A stretch of DNA of 64,000 bases from Solidesulfovibrio sp. (GCF_038562415.1 NZ_JBCFBA010000017.1:52944-116943); one strand, 5' to 3'. Shown: positions 47,734 to 56,823, counted from the stretch's first letter. Notes: generated from the letters alone by a model not told the origin. Made by a program: numbers and translations.

Positions 47734-49731
47734 CTACTGAGCGTCGGGAATGATCTGGTAGTAGGTCTTCTTGAAGACCTTGGTCTCCTTGGTGGCCGGA
47801 TCGTACTTGGAGTTGACGAAGCACTTCCACTTGCTGTCGTCCAGGCCCAGGAAGTCGCCGCGGTAGTAGAAGCCCGGGTAACGGGTCTCTTCGCGGAACA
47901 TGATGTGGGTCATGTGCAGGCGGACGGTCCACAGGCGGTGGTACTGCTCCCAGCAGCGCATGAGCTCGTGCAGGTCGCGGGCGGCCAGCTTCTGGCTGTC
48001 CTCTTCGAGGTACTGCAGGAGCTGGAAGCCGGTGTCCAGCAGGGTCTTGGAGGTCGTGTACAGGGTGGCGCAGCCTCCGCCGTACTCATCCGTGCACTTG
48101 ACCAGGCGCATCATGAAGTTGTGCGGGCTGATGAAGTTCGGGTTGACAACCGGGTCGGTGGAAACGGCGACGTTGTCCTTGAAGGTGTGCCAGGGCTGGT
48201 AGATGGCCTTGGCCAGGTCGGCGGCGGTTTCGGCCAGGGTGGGCTTGAAGTCCTTGTGGTCGACGACCCAGCGGACCATCTGCTTGCCGGCGATACGGCC
48301 CTCGGCGTGGGAGCCCGAGGAGAACTTGTGGCCCGAGGCGCCGACGCCGTCGGCGCAGGTCCACAGGCCGTTGACCGTGGTCATGCGGTTGTAGACTTTG
48401 CCGTTGTCGGCCTTGATCTTGTACTCTTCCGGAACCCAGGCCTCGTCCGGACCGGAGACCCAGATGCCGCAGCAGCCGGAGTGGGAGCCGAGCAGGTAGG
48501 GCTCGGTCGGCATGATCTCGGAGCCCTTCTTTTCGGGCTCGGTGTCGGTGCAGGCCCAGAGGTTGGCCTGGCCGACGCACATGTCGAGGAAGTCTTCCCA
48601 GGCTTCGGACTCAAGGTGCTTCTGCTGCTCGGCGGTCAGGTTGGCGAAGGTGGCCTGGAGGGCGCCGGCGGTGTCCATGTAGATGGGGCCGCGGCCTTCG
48701 CGCATTTCGCGCAGCATCATGTGGTTACGCAGGCAGGTCGGGATGATGTGCCCCTTGGCGTAGCCGCGATCCTCGTAGGGCTTGAGCATGGCGCGGTTGG
48801 TGACGCAGTAGTCCTCGCCCTTGGCGTTGGTGGCCTTGGCCTTGAACAGCAGGAACCAGGCGCCGACCGGGCCGTAACCGTCCTTGAAGCGGGCGGGGAC
48901 GAACCGGTTTTCCATCATGGTCATCTCGGCGCCGACCTGAGCGCACATGGTGTAGGTGGAGCCGGAGTTCCACACCGGGTACCAGGCGCGGCCCATGCCT
49001 TCACCGGTGGAGCGGGGGCGGTACACGTTGACCGCGCCGCCGCAGGCCACCAGGATGGCGTTGGCCTTGAAGACGTAGACCTTGTTTTCGCGGGTGGAGA
49101 AGCCGACCGCACCGGCGATGCGGTTGGGCTGCTTGGCGTCGAGCAGCAGCTTCACGATGAAGATGCGCTCCAGATAGCGGTCCTGGCCCAGGGCGTTTTT
49201 CGCGGCCTCGGCCACGATGCACTTGTAGGACTCGCCGTTGATCATGATCTGCCAACGGCCAGAGCGGACCGGCTTGGCGCCGGTGCGCAGGGAAACGCCG
49301 GCGGCGATGGACTGGGCGCCGTCCAGGTTGTGGCCGGAAGCGTCCTTGGTCCAGCAGGGCAGGCCCCACTCCTCGAACAGGTGGACGGAATCGTCGACGT
49401 GACGGCCGACGTCGAAGATCAGGTCTTCGCGCACCAGGCCCATGAGGTCGGTGCGGACCATGCGGACGTAGTCGTCGGCATTGTTTTCGCCCAGGTAGGT
49501 GTTGATGGCGGACAGGCCCTGGGCCACGGCGCCGGAGCGCTCGAGGGCGGCCTTGTCGACCAGCATGACGCTGATCCCGCCGACCTTGTCGGCCCAGCGG
49601 CAAACCTCGTAGGCCGCGCCGCAGCAGCCCATGCCGCCGCCGACCATGAGAATGTCAACGTCCTTTTCAATCAGTTCCGGCTCGGCAAGGGCAACGCCTT
49701 TGGGCTCGTCCTTCACGGGAATCGTCGGCAT
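47734..49731 (-). CDS. aprA: Adenylylsulfate reductase alpha subunit AprA
   Basis: A 665-aa flavoprotein that reduces APS to sulfite and AMP. The FAD motif VDILMVGGGMGCCGAAYE is near residue 25, and the full-length sequence includes the active-site region with RPRSTGEGMGRAW. It pairs with AprB, which is immediately upstream. Length is that of Desulfovibrio AprA. Confidence 0.98.
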   Translation of the reverse strand: MPTIPVKDEPKGVALAEPELIEKDVDILMVGGGMGCCGAAYEVCRWADKVGGISVMLVDKAALERSGAVAQGLSAINTYLGENNADDYVRMVRTDLMGLVREDLIFDVGRHVDDSVHLFEEWGLPCWTKDASGHNLDGAQSIAAGVSLRTGAKPVRSGRWQIMINGESYKCIVAEAAKNALGQDRYLERIFIVKLLLDAKQPNRIAGAVGFSTRENKVYVFKANAILVACGGAVNVYRPRSTGEGMGRAWYPVWNSGSTYTMCAQVGAEMTMMENRFVPARFKDGYGPVGAWFLLFKAKATNAKGEDYCVTNRAMLKPYEDRGYAKGHIIPTCLRNHMMLREMREGRGPIYMDTAGALQATFANLTAEQQKHLESEAWEDFLDMCVGQANLWACTDTEPEKKGSEIMPTEPYLLGSHSGCCGIWVSGPDEAWVPEEYKIKADNGKVYNRMTTVNGLWTCADGVGASGHKFSSGSHAEGRIAGKQMVRWVVDHKDFKPTLAETAADLAKAIYQPWHTFKDNVAVSTDPVVNPNFISPHNFMMRLVKCTDEYGGGCATLYTTSKTLLDTGFQLLQYLEEDSQKLAARDLHELMRCWEQYHRLWTVRLHMTHIMFREETRYPGFYYRGDFLGLDDSKWKCFVNSKYDPATKETKVFKKTYYQIIPDAQ

Positions 49732-49783
49732 AATAGAGTTCCTCCGTAGGGTGGATGGATGGCGATCGGGTTAGATTCCGAAA

Positions 49784-50275
49784 CTATTTGCAGAAGCCGT
49801 CGAGCCAGCACTGCACGGTGTCCGCGCCGGTGACCTCGAACTTCTTGCCCAGGGCTTCCTTGGGGGTGGCCAGGGAGGTCTCGGTGAACAGCAGTTCGTC
49901 GTCCAGGCTGCCGCCCTCGGGTTTGCCCTCGTAGGGCTTGATCGAACCTTCGGGGGTGGTGCGGATGGGGAACTTGAAGCGCTTGATGTTGCCGTTGCGG
50001 AACTTCACGGTCCACATGATGGAATCGGCCGAACGCATGGGGATGGACGTGCCGCCCATGGGAGCGAAGTCGGCGTACGGGCGGGCCGAAATGGCGCCCT
50101 GGGGGCAGATCTTCACGCAGGAGTAGCATTCCCAGCAAGCGGACGGCTCCTGGTTGAAGGCCTTCATCTCCTGAGGATCCAGAATCATCAGGTCATTGGG
50201 GCAAATGTACATGCACGCGGTCTTCTCACCGCCTTTGCATCCGTCACACTTGCTCGGATCCACAAAGGTAGGCAT
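49784..50275 (-). CDS. aprB: Adenylylsulfate reductase beta subunit AprB
   Basis: A 163-aa ferredoxin-type subunit carrying two [4Fe-4S] clusters: C10, C13, C21, C25 and C47, C50, C53, C57 (CWECYSCVKICP). It takes electrons for AprA, probably from Qmo. The ATG at 50275 follows GGAGGACGAACT. It is the first gene of the aprBA unit. Confidence 0.98.
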   Translation of the reverse strand: MPTFVDPSKCDGCKGGEKTACMYICPNDLMILDPQEMKAFNQEPSACWECYSCVKICPQGAISARPYADFAPMGGTSIPMRSADSIMWTVKFRNGNIKRFKFPIRTTPEGSIKPYEGKPEGGSLDDELLFTETSLATPKEALGKKFEVTGADTVQCWLDGFCK

Positions 50276-50535
50276 AGTTCGTCCTCCAAACGTTTGAGTT
50301 GTTGTACACCCAGCGCCCAATCCATACGAGCTAAACGCCATGACGCGACCGGACATCCGCGCGCCGGACCGGCGACGCCTCGCGTCGCCTTTCCCGGCCT
50401 GCCCCCGCGCCGGCGTCGCTTGGTGCCGACACCGAGAACAAGTCGCCGGAGCCAACGGGACGAAATCCGCCCCGGCCCGCCTCTTCGGACGGGCAACGCC
50501 CCGGTATCGCTACCGTTTCATACCTGCCAGCGAAT

Positions 50536-50559
50536 AGCTTGTGACCAATTTAACAAGCT
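50536..50559. promoter_or_regulatory. Rex-like dyad at the aprBA promoter
   Basis: AGCTTGT-10 bases-ACAAGCT is a perfect 7+7 dyad overlapping the -10 box. The inner sequence TTGTGACCAATTTAACAA resembles the Rex operator (TTGTGAAATAATTTCACAA-type). Rex control of sulfate-reduction genes is known in Desulfovibrio; the assignment here is by resemblance. Confidence 0.6.
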
Positions 50560-50575
50560 GCGCAAGACCCGTCAA
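50547..50575 (-). promoter_or_regulatory. aprBA promoter
   Basis: On the minus strand TTGACG, a 17-base spacer and TAAATT. This is a strong sigma-70 match and predicts a start near 50540 and a 5' leader of about 265 bases before aprB. Confidence 0.75.
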
Positions 50576-50793
50576 GGGGAAAGTTCTTTTTTTCACGTCC
50601 CTCGTTTCGCCGCGCAAAACTGGCCTCCCCGCCTTCGCAGGCGGATCACGTCACAGGCAACAGAGACTGGTGGCAACCCTCACCCTAGCAGCCTCCACCA
50701 CCCCGTGCAAGCCCTTTTCCCCCTTTTCCCCGTTTCCTCGGCCAAACCCCCGCCCCTTGTGACTTTTCAGACGATCGCCCCGGCCGACCCGCC

Positions 50794-50822
50794 TTGACTC
50801 CGTAACGCCCCCGCGATATCCT
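50794..50822 (+). promoter_or_regulatory. metE promoter
   Basis: TTGACT, a 17-base spacer and TATCCT just upstream of the cobalamin riboswitch. Transcription would start near 50830. Confidence 0.65.
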
Positions 50823-50835
50823 TGCCTCCTTGCTG

Positions 50836-51000
50836 AAGGACCTTTCGAGAAACGGAAGACGGTGCGAATCCGTCGCAGACGCGCTGCTGTGTTCGGGGTT
50901 TCCCGGCCGGCGTCCACTGGGCCAACCGCCCGGGAAGGACCCGGCCCCCTCCAGACGGCCCGATGGCCGGCCCCGTAAGCCAGAAGACGCCTCGAATCGG
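50836..51000 (+). promoter_or_regulatory. Cobalamin riboswitch
   Basis: The leader carries the conserved B12-box pattern: GGAAGACGGTGCGAATCCGT (50854-50873), then GCTGCTGTG, CACTGGGCC, CGGGAAGG and finally GTAAGCCAGAAGACG (near 50975-50989). Adenosylcobalamin binding would favour the terminator at 51080 and shut off metE, the B12-independent methionine synthase. This is the expected logic in a cell that also has MetH. Confidence 0.9.
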
Positions 51001-51079
51001 TCGGCATCCAGGCCTCGCGACCCGGGCCGGAATGACCAGGAACCGGCCGGCCCCCTGCGCCGCCCGGCCTGCATCCGTG

Positions 51080-51112
51080 CCCGTTCCCGCTTTGGGGACG
51101 GGTTTTTGTTTT
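51080..51112 (+). terminator. Riboswitch-controlled terminator of metE
   Basis: CCCGTTCCC/GGGGACGGG (one G-U pair) with a 5-base loop, followed by TTTTTGTTTT, between the riboswitch and the metE start. Confidence 0.88.
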
Positions 51113-51184
51113 GGCCGCCGTGTTCGTTTCGCCGTCCTGCCGACCTCCACCCCAACGCCTCCGGGCCTGACATGGAGTTGTCGC

Positions 51185-53485
51185 ATGCGCACGCACAGCC
51201 TGGGTTTCCCCCGCATGGGGCGAAACCGTGAACTCAAAACCGCGCTGGAGGCCCACTGGGCCGGCCGGCTGGACACCGAGGGCCTGCTGGCCGTCGCCGC
51301 CGACCTGCGCCGGCGCCACTGGGCGCTCCAGCGCGACGCCGGCATCGACCTCGTGCCGGTGGGCGATTTCTCCCTCTACGACCACATGCTCGACCTGGCC
51401 GCGACCTTCGGCGTGGTGCCCGGGCGCTACGGCCACGCCGGCGGCCCCGTCCCCACGGACCTCTATTTCCGCATGGCCCGGGGCGGCCAGGACGCGTGCG
51501 GCGACGTCACGGCCATGGAAATGACCAAATGGTTCGACACCAACTACCATTACATCGTGCCGGAATTCGCGGCCGACCAGGCCTTCGCCCTGACCGGCGA
51601 CGGCATCCGCGCCCAGGCCCGGCAGGCCCGCGACGCCGGTTTCGCGGCCAAGGCCGTGCTGCCCGGCCCCTTCACCTTCCTGCTGCTCGGCAAGTGCGCC
51701 GACCCGGCCGCCGATCCTTCGCGCCTCCTGCCGCGCCTGCTGCCCGCCTACCGGGAGCTGCTCGGCGAGCTGGCCGAAACCTGCCCCTGGATCGAACTCG
51801 ACGAGCCCGTCCTGGCCCAGGACCTGCCCCGGGACCTGGCCGAACCCTTCCGGGCCGCCTACGAAAGCCTCATCGAGGCGGCCGGCCCGGCCAAGCTGCT
51901 GCTGGCCACCTACTTCGGCGGCATCGCCCACAACCTGCCCTTCGTGGCCGGGCTGCCCCTGGGCGGCCTGCACATCGACTGCCAGCGCGACCCGACCCAG
52001 ATCGCCCCCGTGGCCGCCGCCCTGGCCCCGGAAACCGCCCTGTCCCTGGGGCTGGTCGACGGCCGCAACATCTGGCGCGTGGATGCCGCCGCCGCCCTGG
52101 CCCGCCTCGACCTGGCCGCCGAGCGGGTCGGGCGCGACCGCATCCTGCTCGCCCCGTCGTGCTCCCTGCTCCACTGTCCGGTGGATCTCGACGACGAGAC
52201 GGCCCTCGACCCGGCCGTGCGCCACTGGATGGCCTTTGCCGCGCAGAAATGCCGCGAGGTGCGGCTTCTGGCCGACGCGGCCGCCCCCGGCGACCGGACG
52301 CGCCCGGAGGTGGCCGCCGGCCTGGCCGAAAACCGGGCCGCCTGGGAGGACCGCCGGCAAAGCCGCCTGGCCAGGGACGAACACGTGCGCCGCCGCGTGG
52401 CGGAAATCAGCCCGGACATGTTCCACCGCCCGGCGCCCTATCCCGAGCGGGCGCGGGCCCAGCGCGCCGCGCTTTCCCTGCCGCCCCTGCCCACCACCAC
52501 CATCGGCTCCTTTCCCCAGACCCCGGAAATCCGCCGCGCCCGCCGCGCCCACAGGGCCGGCGAACTGGGCGACGCCGCCTACGAGGCCTTCCTCAAGGAA
52601 ACCCTGGCCGACACCGTGGCCCGCCAGGAGGCCCTCGGCCTCGACGTGCTGGTCCACGGCGAGGCCGAGCGGGGCGACATGGTGGAGTATTTCGGCGAAC
52701 GCCTGTCGGGCTTTTGCTTCACCAAAAACGGCTGGGTGCAAAGCTACGGCTCGCGCTGCGTCAAGCCCCCGGTCCTCCACGGCGACGTCTCGCGCCCCGG
52801 TCCCATGACCGTGGCCTGGTCCGCCTTCGCCGCCTCGCTGACGCCAAGGCCCATGAAGGGCATGCTCACCGGCCCGGCCACCATCCTGTGCTGGAGCTTC
52901 GTGCGCGACGACCAGCCGCGCGAGGCCACCCGCCGCCAGATCGCCCTGGCCCTGCGCGACGAGGTGGCCGATCTGGAAGCGGCCGGGCTTCGCGTCATCC
53001 AGATCGACGAGCCGGCCCTGCGCGAGGGCTTGCCCCTGCGCCGCCGGGACTGGGACCAGGCCATCGCCCTGGCCGTGGACGACTTCCGCCTGACCGCTTC
53101 GGTGGCCCGGCCCGAAACGCAGATCCACACCCACATGTGCTACGCCGAGTTCGGCGAGATCGTGCCCGCCATCGCCGCCATGGACGCCGACGTCATCAGC
53201 CTGGAGGCCAGCCGCAGCCGCATGGAGCTGCTCTCGGCCTTCGCCGATTACGCCTACCCCAACGAGATCGGACCGGGCCTGTACGACATCCACAGCCCGC
53301 GCGTGCCGTCCGTGGAGGAAATGGAGGAACTGCTCCTGCGCGCCGCCGCCGTCATCGACCCGCGAAAACTGTGGGCCAACCCCGACTGCGGGCTCAAGAC
53401 CCGGGCCTGGCCCGAGACCACCGCCGCCCTGGCCAACCTGGTCGAGGCGGCCAGGCGGGCGCGCCGGCGCCTGGGATTGGCGTAG
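51185..53485 (+). CDS. metE: Cobalamin-independent methionine synthase MetE
   Basis: A 766-aa enzyme that methylates homocysteine from 5-methyl-THF-polyglutamate without B12. The N-terminal half begins LGFPRMGRNRELK; the C-terminal half begins TTTIGSFPQT. Zinc and substrate residues are in HTHMCYAEF and NPDCGLKTR. Length is standard. The ATG at 51185 is chosen for the family N-terminus. It is controlled by the upstream riboswitch. Confidence 0.97.
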   Translation: MRTHSLGFPRMGRNRELKTALEAHWAGRLDTEGLLAVAADLRRRHWALQRDAGIDLVPVGDFSLYDHMLDLAATFGVVPGRYGHAGGPVPTDLYFRMARGGQDACGDVTAMEMTKWFDTNYHYIVPEFAADQAFALTGDGIRAQARQARDAGFAAKAVLPGPFTFLLLGKCADPAADPSRLLPRLLPAYRELLGELAETCPWIELDEPVLAQDLPRDLAEPFRAAYESLIEAAGPAKLLLATYFGGIAHNLPFVAGLPLGGLHIDCQRDPTQIAPVAAALAPETALSLGLVDGRNIWRVDAAAALARLDLAAERVGRDRILLAPSCSLLHCPVDLDDETALDPAVRHWMAFAAQKCREVRLLADAAAPGDRTRPEVAAGLAENRAAWEDRRQSRLARDEHVRRRVAEISPDMFHRPAPYPERARAQRAALSLPPLPTTTIGSFPQTPEIRRARRAHRAGELGDAAYEAFLKETLADTVARQEALGLDVLVHGEAERGDMVEYFGERLSGFCFTKNGWVQSYGSRCVKPPVLHGDVSRPGPMTVAWSAFAASLTPRPMKGMLTGPATILCWSFVRDDQPREATRRQIALALRDEVADLEAAGLRVIQIDEPALREGLPLRRRDWDQAIALAVDDFRLTASVARPETQIHTHMCYAEFGEIVPAIAAMDADVISLEASRSRMELLSAFADYAYPNEIGPGLYDIHSPRVPSVEEMEELLLRAAAVIDPRKLWANPDCGLKTRAWPETTAALANLVEAARRARRRLGLA

Positions 53486-53531
53486 CCGGAAGGGGGAGGG
53501 GAGAAGGAAAGGAGAAAGAAGCCTCCGGCGG

Positions 53532-53556
53532 CCAGGAGGGGGTGACCCCCTCCTGG
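53532..53556. repeat. Palindrome downstream of metE
   Basis: A perfect 11-base inverted repeat CCAGGAGGGGG/CCCCCTCCTGG with a 3-base loop. No T-tract follows. It may act as a metE transcript end and resembles the GC-rich palindromes at 58154 and 63905. Confidence 0.6.
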
Positions 53557-53594
53557 ACCTCCCCACCCGGGGGAGCGGATCGCGGAAAAAGGCC

Positions 53595-53624
53595 TTGACA
53601 ACTTCCCGCCGGCCCGCGTAGCTG
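53595..53624 (+). promoter_or_regulatory. Promoter of the aromatic operon
   Basis: A perfect -35 TTGACA and, 18 bases later, a weak TAGCTG. Transcription would start near 53631, right at the leader peptide's ATG. Confidence 0.5.
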
Positions 53625-53631
53625 TTCCTCC

Positions 53632-53721
53632 ATGCAATCCCTCGCCAACCTGACCGCCGGTTTTTATTTTTGGTTCTGGTTTAGCCACGCCCGTGGTCTG
53701 GGAGGGGTGCGGTCGAACTAG
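53632..53721 (+). CDS. Aromatic amino acid leader peptide (attenuator)
   Basis: A 29-aa frame whose centre (residues 11-17) reads Phe-Tyr-Phe-Trp-Phe-Trp-Phe: seven consecutive aromatic codons including two TGG. It is followed 22 bases later by an intrinsic terminator and then by the aromatic operon, the exact layout of transcription attenuation. Local alternative pairings exist (CCACG/CGTGG at the end of the run; TGCGGT/ACCGCA at 53708 and 53725). No SD precedes the ATG; if the predicted start near 53631 is right, the peptide would be translated from a nearly leaderless RNA. Confidence 0.82.
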   Translation: MQSLANLTAGFYFWFWFSHARGLGGVRSN

Positions 53722-53743
53722 AAAACCGCAACGAGCCACTCCA

Positions 53744-53779
53744 GGGCCGCGGGCATCACGCCGGCGGCCCTTTTTGTTT
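53744..53779 (+). terminator. Attenuator terminator of the aromatic operon
   Basis: GGGCCGC/GCGGCCC with a continued GGC/GCC stem is followed by TTTTTG and more T. It lies between the leader peptide and the first structural gene. Confidence 0.9.
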
Positions 53780-53828
53780 CCCGACGTCGGCGTCCGCTCC
53801 GGGGAGGCCAAACCGCAAGGAGACCGCC

Positions 53829-54626
53829 ATGCTGCTCGGCAAAGCCGTCCGCCTCGAACGCATCTTCAATCGCAACACCCACCGGGCCATCATCGTGCCC
53901 ATGGACCACGGCGTGACCGTCGGCCCCATCGCCGGACTGATCGACATGCGCGACGCCGTCAACCAGGTGGCCGAAGGCGGCGCCAACGCCGTGCTCATGC
54001 ACAAGGGCCTGCCCCGCTGCTCCCACCGCGGCCGGGGACGCGACGTCGGGCTCATCATCCACCTGTCCGCCTCCACCTCGCTGTCCCCCTACCCCAACGC
54101 CAAGACGCTGGTGGCCACGGTCGAGGACGCCATCAAGCTCGGCGCCGACGGCGTGTCGCTGCACATCAACCTCGGCGACGAGACCGAACGCGACATGCTC
54201 GGCCATCTGGGCGAAATCACCTCCCGGGCCGCCGACTGGGGCATGCCCGTGCTGGCCATGGTCTACGCCCGCGGCCCCAAGGTGCAAAACGAATACGACG
54301 CCGAGGTCGTGGCCCACTGCGCCCGGGTCGGCACCGAAATCGGCGCCGACGTGGTGAAAGTCCCCTACACCGGCGACATCGAAACCTTCTCCCGGGTCAC
54401 CGAGGCCTGCTGCATCCCGGTGGTCATCGCCGGCGGCCCCAAAATGGACAACGACCGCGACCTGCTGCAAATGGCCCACGATTCCGTCCAGGCCGGCGGC
54501 TCGGGGCTGTCCATCGGCCGCAACATCTTCCAGCACCGCCAGCCCGCTCGCATCGTCCAGGCGTTGCACGGCATCGTGCACCTCGACTGGGAAGTCGACC
54601 AGGCGCTTGAGCTGCTCAAGGACTAG
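53829..54626 (+). CDS. 2-amino-3,7-dideoxy-D-threo-hept-6-ulosonate synthase
   Basis: A 265-aa class I aldolase-type enzyme of the archaeal route to dehydroquinate (MJ0400 family). It condenses 6-deoxy-5-ketofructose phosphate with aspartate semialdehyde. D26 (PMDHG), Y146 (MVYARG) and Schiff-base K177 (VVKVPYTGD) are in place. AAGGAG precedes the ATG. It is the first structural gene of the aromatic operon. A fructose-bisphosphate aldolase annotation would be a common mislabel. Confidence 0.92.
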   Translation: MLLGKAVRLERIFNRNTHRAIIVPMDHGVTVGPIAGLIDMRDAVNQVAEGGANAVLMHKGLPRCSHRGRGRDVGLIIHLSASTSLSPYPNAKTLVATVEDAIKLGADGVSLHINLGDETERDMLGHLGEITSRAADWGMPVLAMVYARGPKVQNEYDAEVVAHCARVGTEIGADVVKVPYTGDIETFSRVTEACCIPVVIAGGPKMDNDRDLLQMAHDSVQAGGSGLSIGRNIFQHRQPARIVQALHGIVHLDWEVDQALELLKD

Positions 54627-54629
54627 CCC

Positions 54630-55604
54630 ATGTCAAAAGAAATCTGGCTCAAGGCCATCCCGTTCGACAAAAAGCTCGTCACCCTCGGCCTCGAATCCGG
54701 CGTGGACGGATTCGTGGCCGAGCCCGGGGACGCCGACAAGATCCTGGCCCTGGGCCGCACCAAGGTCATGACGCCCGAGCAGTTCGAGCTCATCCCCATC
54801 TGCTGCAAGGACGACGAGGGCACGGCCGTGACGGCCCTGAAGGACTGCCGGCCGGTCTTTCTGGCCGCCGGCTGGGAGATCATCCCGGTGGAGAACATCC
54901 TGGCCTGCACCGAGGGGCTGGGGCTGGAGTGCGAAAGCCTCGACCGGGCCCGCCTGGCCGCCGGCGTGCTGGAGCGCGGCGCCGACCGCCTGCTCATCAC
55001 CCCCGAGGCCGTCTGCGACCTCAAAACCATCGTCAATGAATTGAAACTCTCCCAGGGCACTATGGAACTGACCCCGGCCACGGTCACGGCCATCGAGCAC
55101 GCCGGCCTCGGCCACCGGGTCTGCGTGGACACCACCAGCCTCCTCAAGACCGGCGAGGGCATGCTCGTCGGCAACTCCTCGGCCTTCACCTTCCTGGTCA
55201 ACGCCGAGACCGAGTCCAACCCCTACGTGGCCGCCCGGCCCTTCCGCGTCAACGCCGGCGCGGTCCACGCCTACTGCCAGATGCCCGGGGACAGGACCCG
55301 CTACCTGGAGGAACTGGCCGCCGGCAGCGAGGTGCTCGTGGTCGGCCACACCGGCGCCACCAAGACCGCCGTGGTCGGCCGGGTCAAGACCGAGATCCGG
55401 CCCATGCTGCTCATCACCGCCGAGGTCGAGGGTGTTTCGGGCAAGGTCTTCCTGCAAAACGCCGAGACCATCCGCCTGGTCACGCCCGAGGGCAAACCGG
55501 TCAGCGTCGTGACGCTCAAGGAAGGCGACCGGGTGCTCGTGCGCACCGACGTGGCCGGCCGCCATTTCGGCATGCGCATCACCGAAGACATCAAGGAAGG
55601 CTAG
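54630..55604 (+). CDS. 3-dehydroquinate synthase II (archaeal type)
   Basis: A 324-aa enzyme of the MJ1249 family that converts the product of the previous gene to 3-dehydroquinate, replacing the usual AroB. SGVDGFVAE, LLKTGEGMLVGNSS and RPFRVNAGAVHAY are typical stretches. It starts three bases after the previous stop, with AAGGA upstream. Confidence 0.95.
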   Translation: MSKEIWLKAIPFDKKLVTLGLESGVDGFVAEPGDADKILALGRTKVMTPEQFELIPICCKDDEGTAVTALKDCRPVFLAAGWEIIPVENILACTEGLGLECESLDRARLAAGVLERGADRLLITPEAVCDLKTIVNELKLSQGTMELTPATVTAIEHAGLGHRVCVDTTSLLKTGEGMLVGNSSAFTFLVNAETESNPYVAARPFRVNAGAVHAYCQMPGDRTRYLEELAAGSEVLVVGHTGATKTAVVGRVKTEIRPMLLITAEVEGVSGKVFLQNAETIRLVTPEGKPVSVVTLKEGDRVLVRTDVAGRHFGMRITEDIKEG

Positions 55605-55605
55605 C

Positions 55606-56766
55606 ATGCCCCCGGAGACGAAAGAAGACAAAGCGGCCATCGCCCCGGGGTCCCTGGAAGAGGCGCTCCTGGAACTGCGGCGCGGCATCGACGCCCTGGA
55701 CGACCAGCTTCTCGGCCTGCTCAACCGCCGGGCGGCCCTGAGCATCGAGGTCGGGCGCAAGAAGGACGGCCGCGACAGCGCCGTGTTCAAGCCCTTCCGC
55801 GAGCGGGAGGTCCTGGCCCGGCTCTCCGACGCCAATCCCGGCCCCCTGCCCACGGCCCACCTGCTCTCCATCTACCGCGAGATCCTGTCCTCCTCGCGCC
55901 GGCTCCAGCGCCCCGAACGCGTGGCCTACCTCGGCCCCGAGGGCACGTTTTCCCACTTCGCGGCCATGGCCGCCCTGGGCCATTCCCCGGACTTCCTGCC
56001 CCAGGCCACCATCGGCGACGTGTTCGGGGCCGTGGCCGGCAAGCGGGCCGACCTCGGCATCGTGCCGCTGGAAAACTCGCTGCAAGGCACCATCGGCCAA
56101 AGCCTCGACAACTTCCAGATCCACGACGTCTTCATCCAGGCCGAGCTCTCCTGCCGGGTCAGTCATTCCCTGCTGTCCACGGAAACGAGCCTCGACGCCG
56201 TGGACACCGTCTATTCCCATCCCCAGCCCCTGGCCCAGTGCGCCGGCTGGCTCAAGGCCCACCTGCCCAAGGCCAGGGTCATCCCCACCGACTCCACCGC
56301 CGCCGCCGCGGCCCTGGTCGCAGGCCAGCCGCGCGTCGCGGCCATCGGCCACGCGCGCCTGGCCGCCATGCACGCCCTGCGCGTCCTGGCCGCGCCCATC
56401 GAGGACCTGCCCGACAACTGGACCCGGTTTTTCATCATCGGGCCCGAGGACACCAAGCAGCAGACCCGCGAGAAGACCTCGATTCTGTTTACCGTGCCCA
56501 ACCGCCCGGGCGCCCTCTACCAGGTCCTGTCCCACCTGGCCGGCGAGGGCATCAACCTGACCAAGCTCGAATCGCGCCCCATTCGCGGCGAGAAATGGCA
56601 GTACTTCTTTTTCGCCGACCTGCAATGCGACCTCACGCGCGAGGAGTACCGCAAGCTCCTGGCGACCTTGAAGGAACAAACCCACAGCCTGCGCATCCTG
56701 GGCTGCTACCCGGCCGGCCGCCAGATCGACCTGGCCGACGGCGACGTGGATACACCGCAACAATAA
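55606..56766 (+). CDS. pheA: Chorismate mutase/prephenate dehydratase PheA
   Basis: A 386-aa bifunctional enzyme for phenylalanine: an AroQ chorismate mutase domain (residues about 15-100), prephenate dehydratase (YLGPEGTFSHFAA near 107, then VPLENSLQGTI), and a C-terminal ACT domain (KLESRPIRGEKWQYFFF) for Phe feedback. It starts one base after the previous stop codon. Confidence 0.97.
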   Translation: MPPETKEDKAAIAPGSLEEALLELRRGIDALDDQLLGLLNRRAALSIEVGRKKDGRDSAVFKPFREREVLARLSDANPGPLPTAHLLSIYREILSSSRRLQRPERVAYLGPEGTFSHFAAMAALGHSPDFLPQATIGDVFGAVAGKRADLGIVPLENSLQGTIGQSLDNFQIHDVFIQAELSCRVSHSLLSTETSLDAVDTVYSHPQPLAQCAGWLKAHLPKARVIPTDSTAAAAALVAGQPRVAAIGHARLAAMHALRVLAAPIEDLPDNWTRFFIIGPEDTKQQTREKTSILFTVPNRPGALYQVLSHLAGEGINLTKLESRPIRGEKWQYFFFADLQCDLTREEYRKLLATLKEQTHSLRILGCYPAGRQIDLADGDVDTPQQ

Positions 56767-56823
56767 GCCCTGGCGGGGCGGGGGAAGTGCCTGCGCCCCG
56801 CCACCCGAACCAAAGGACCCGAC

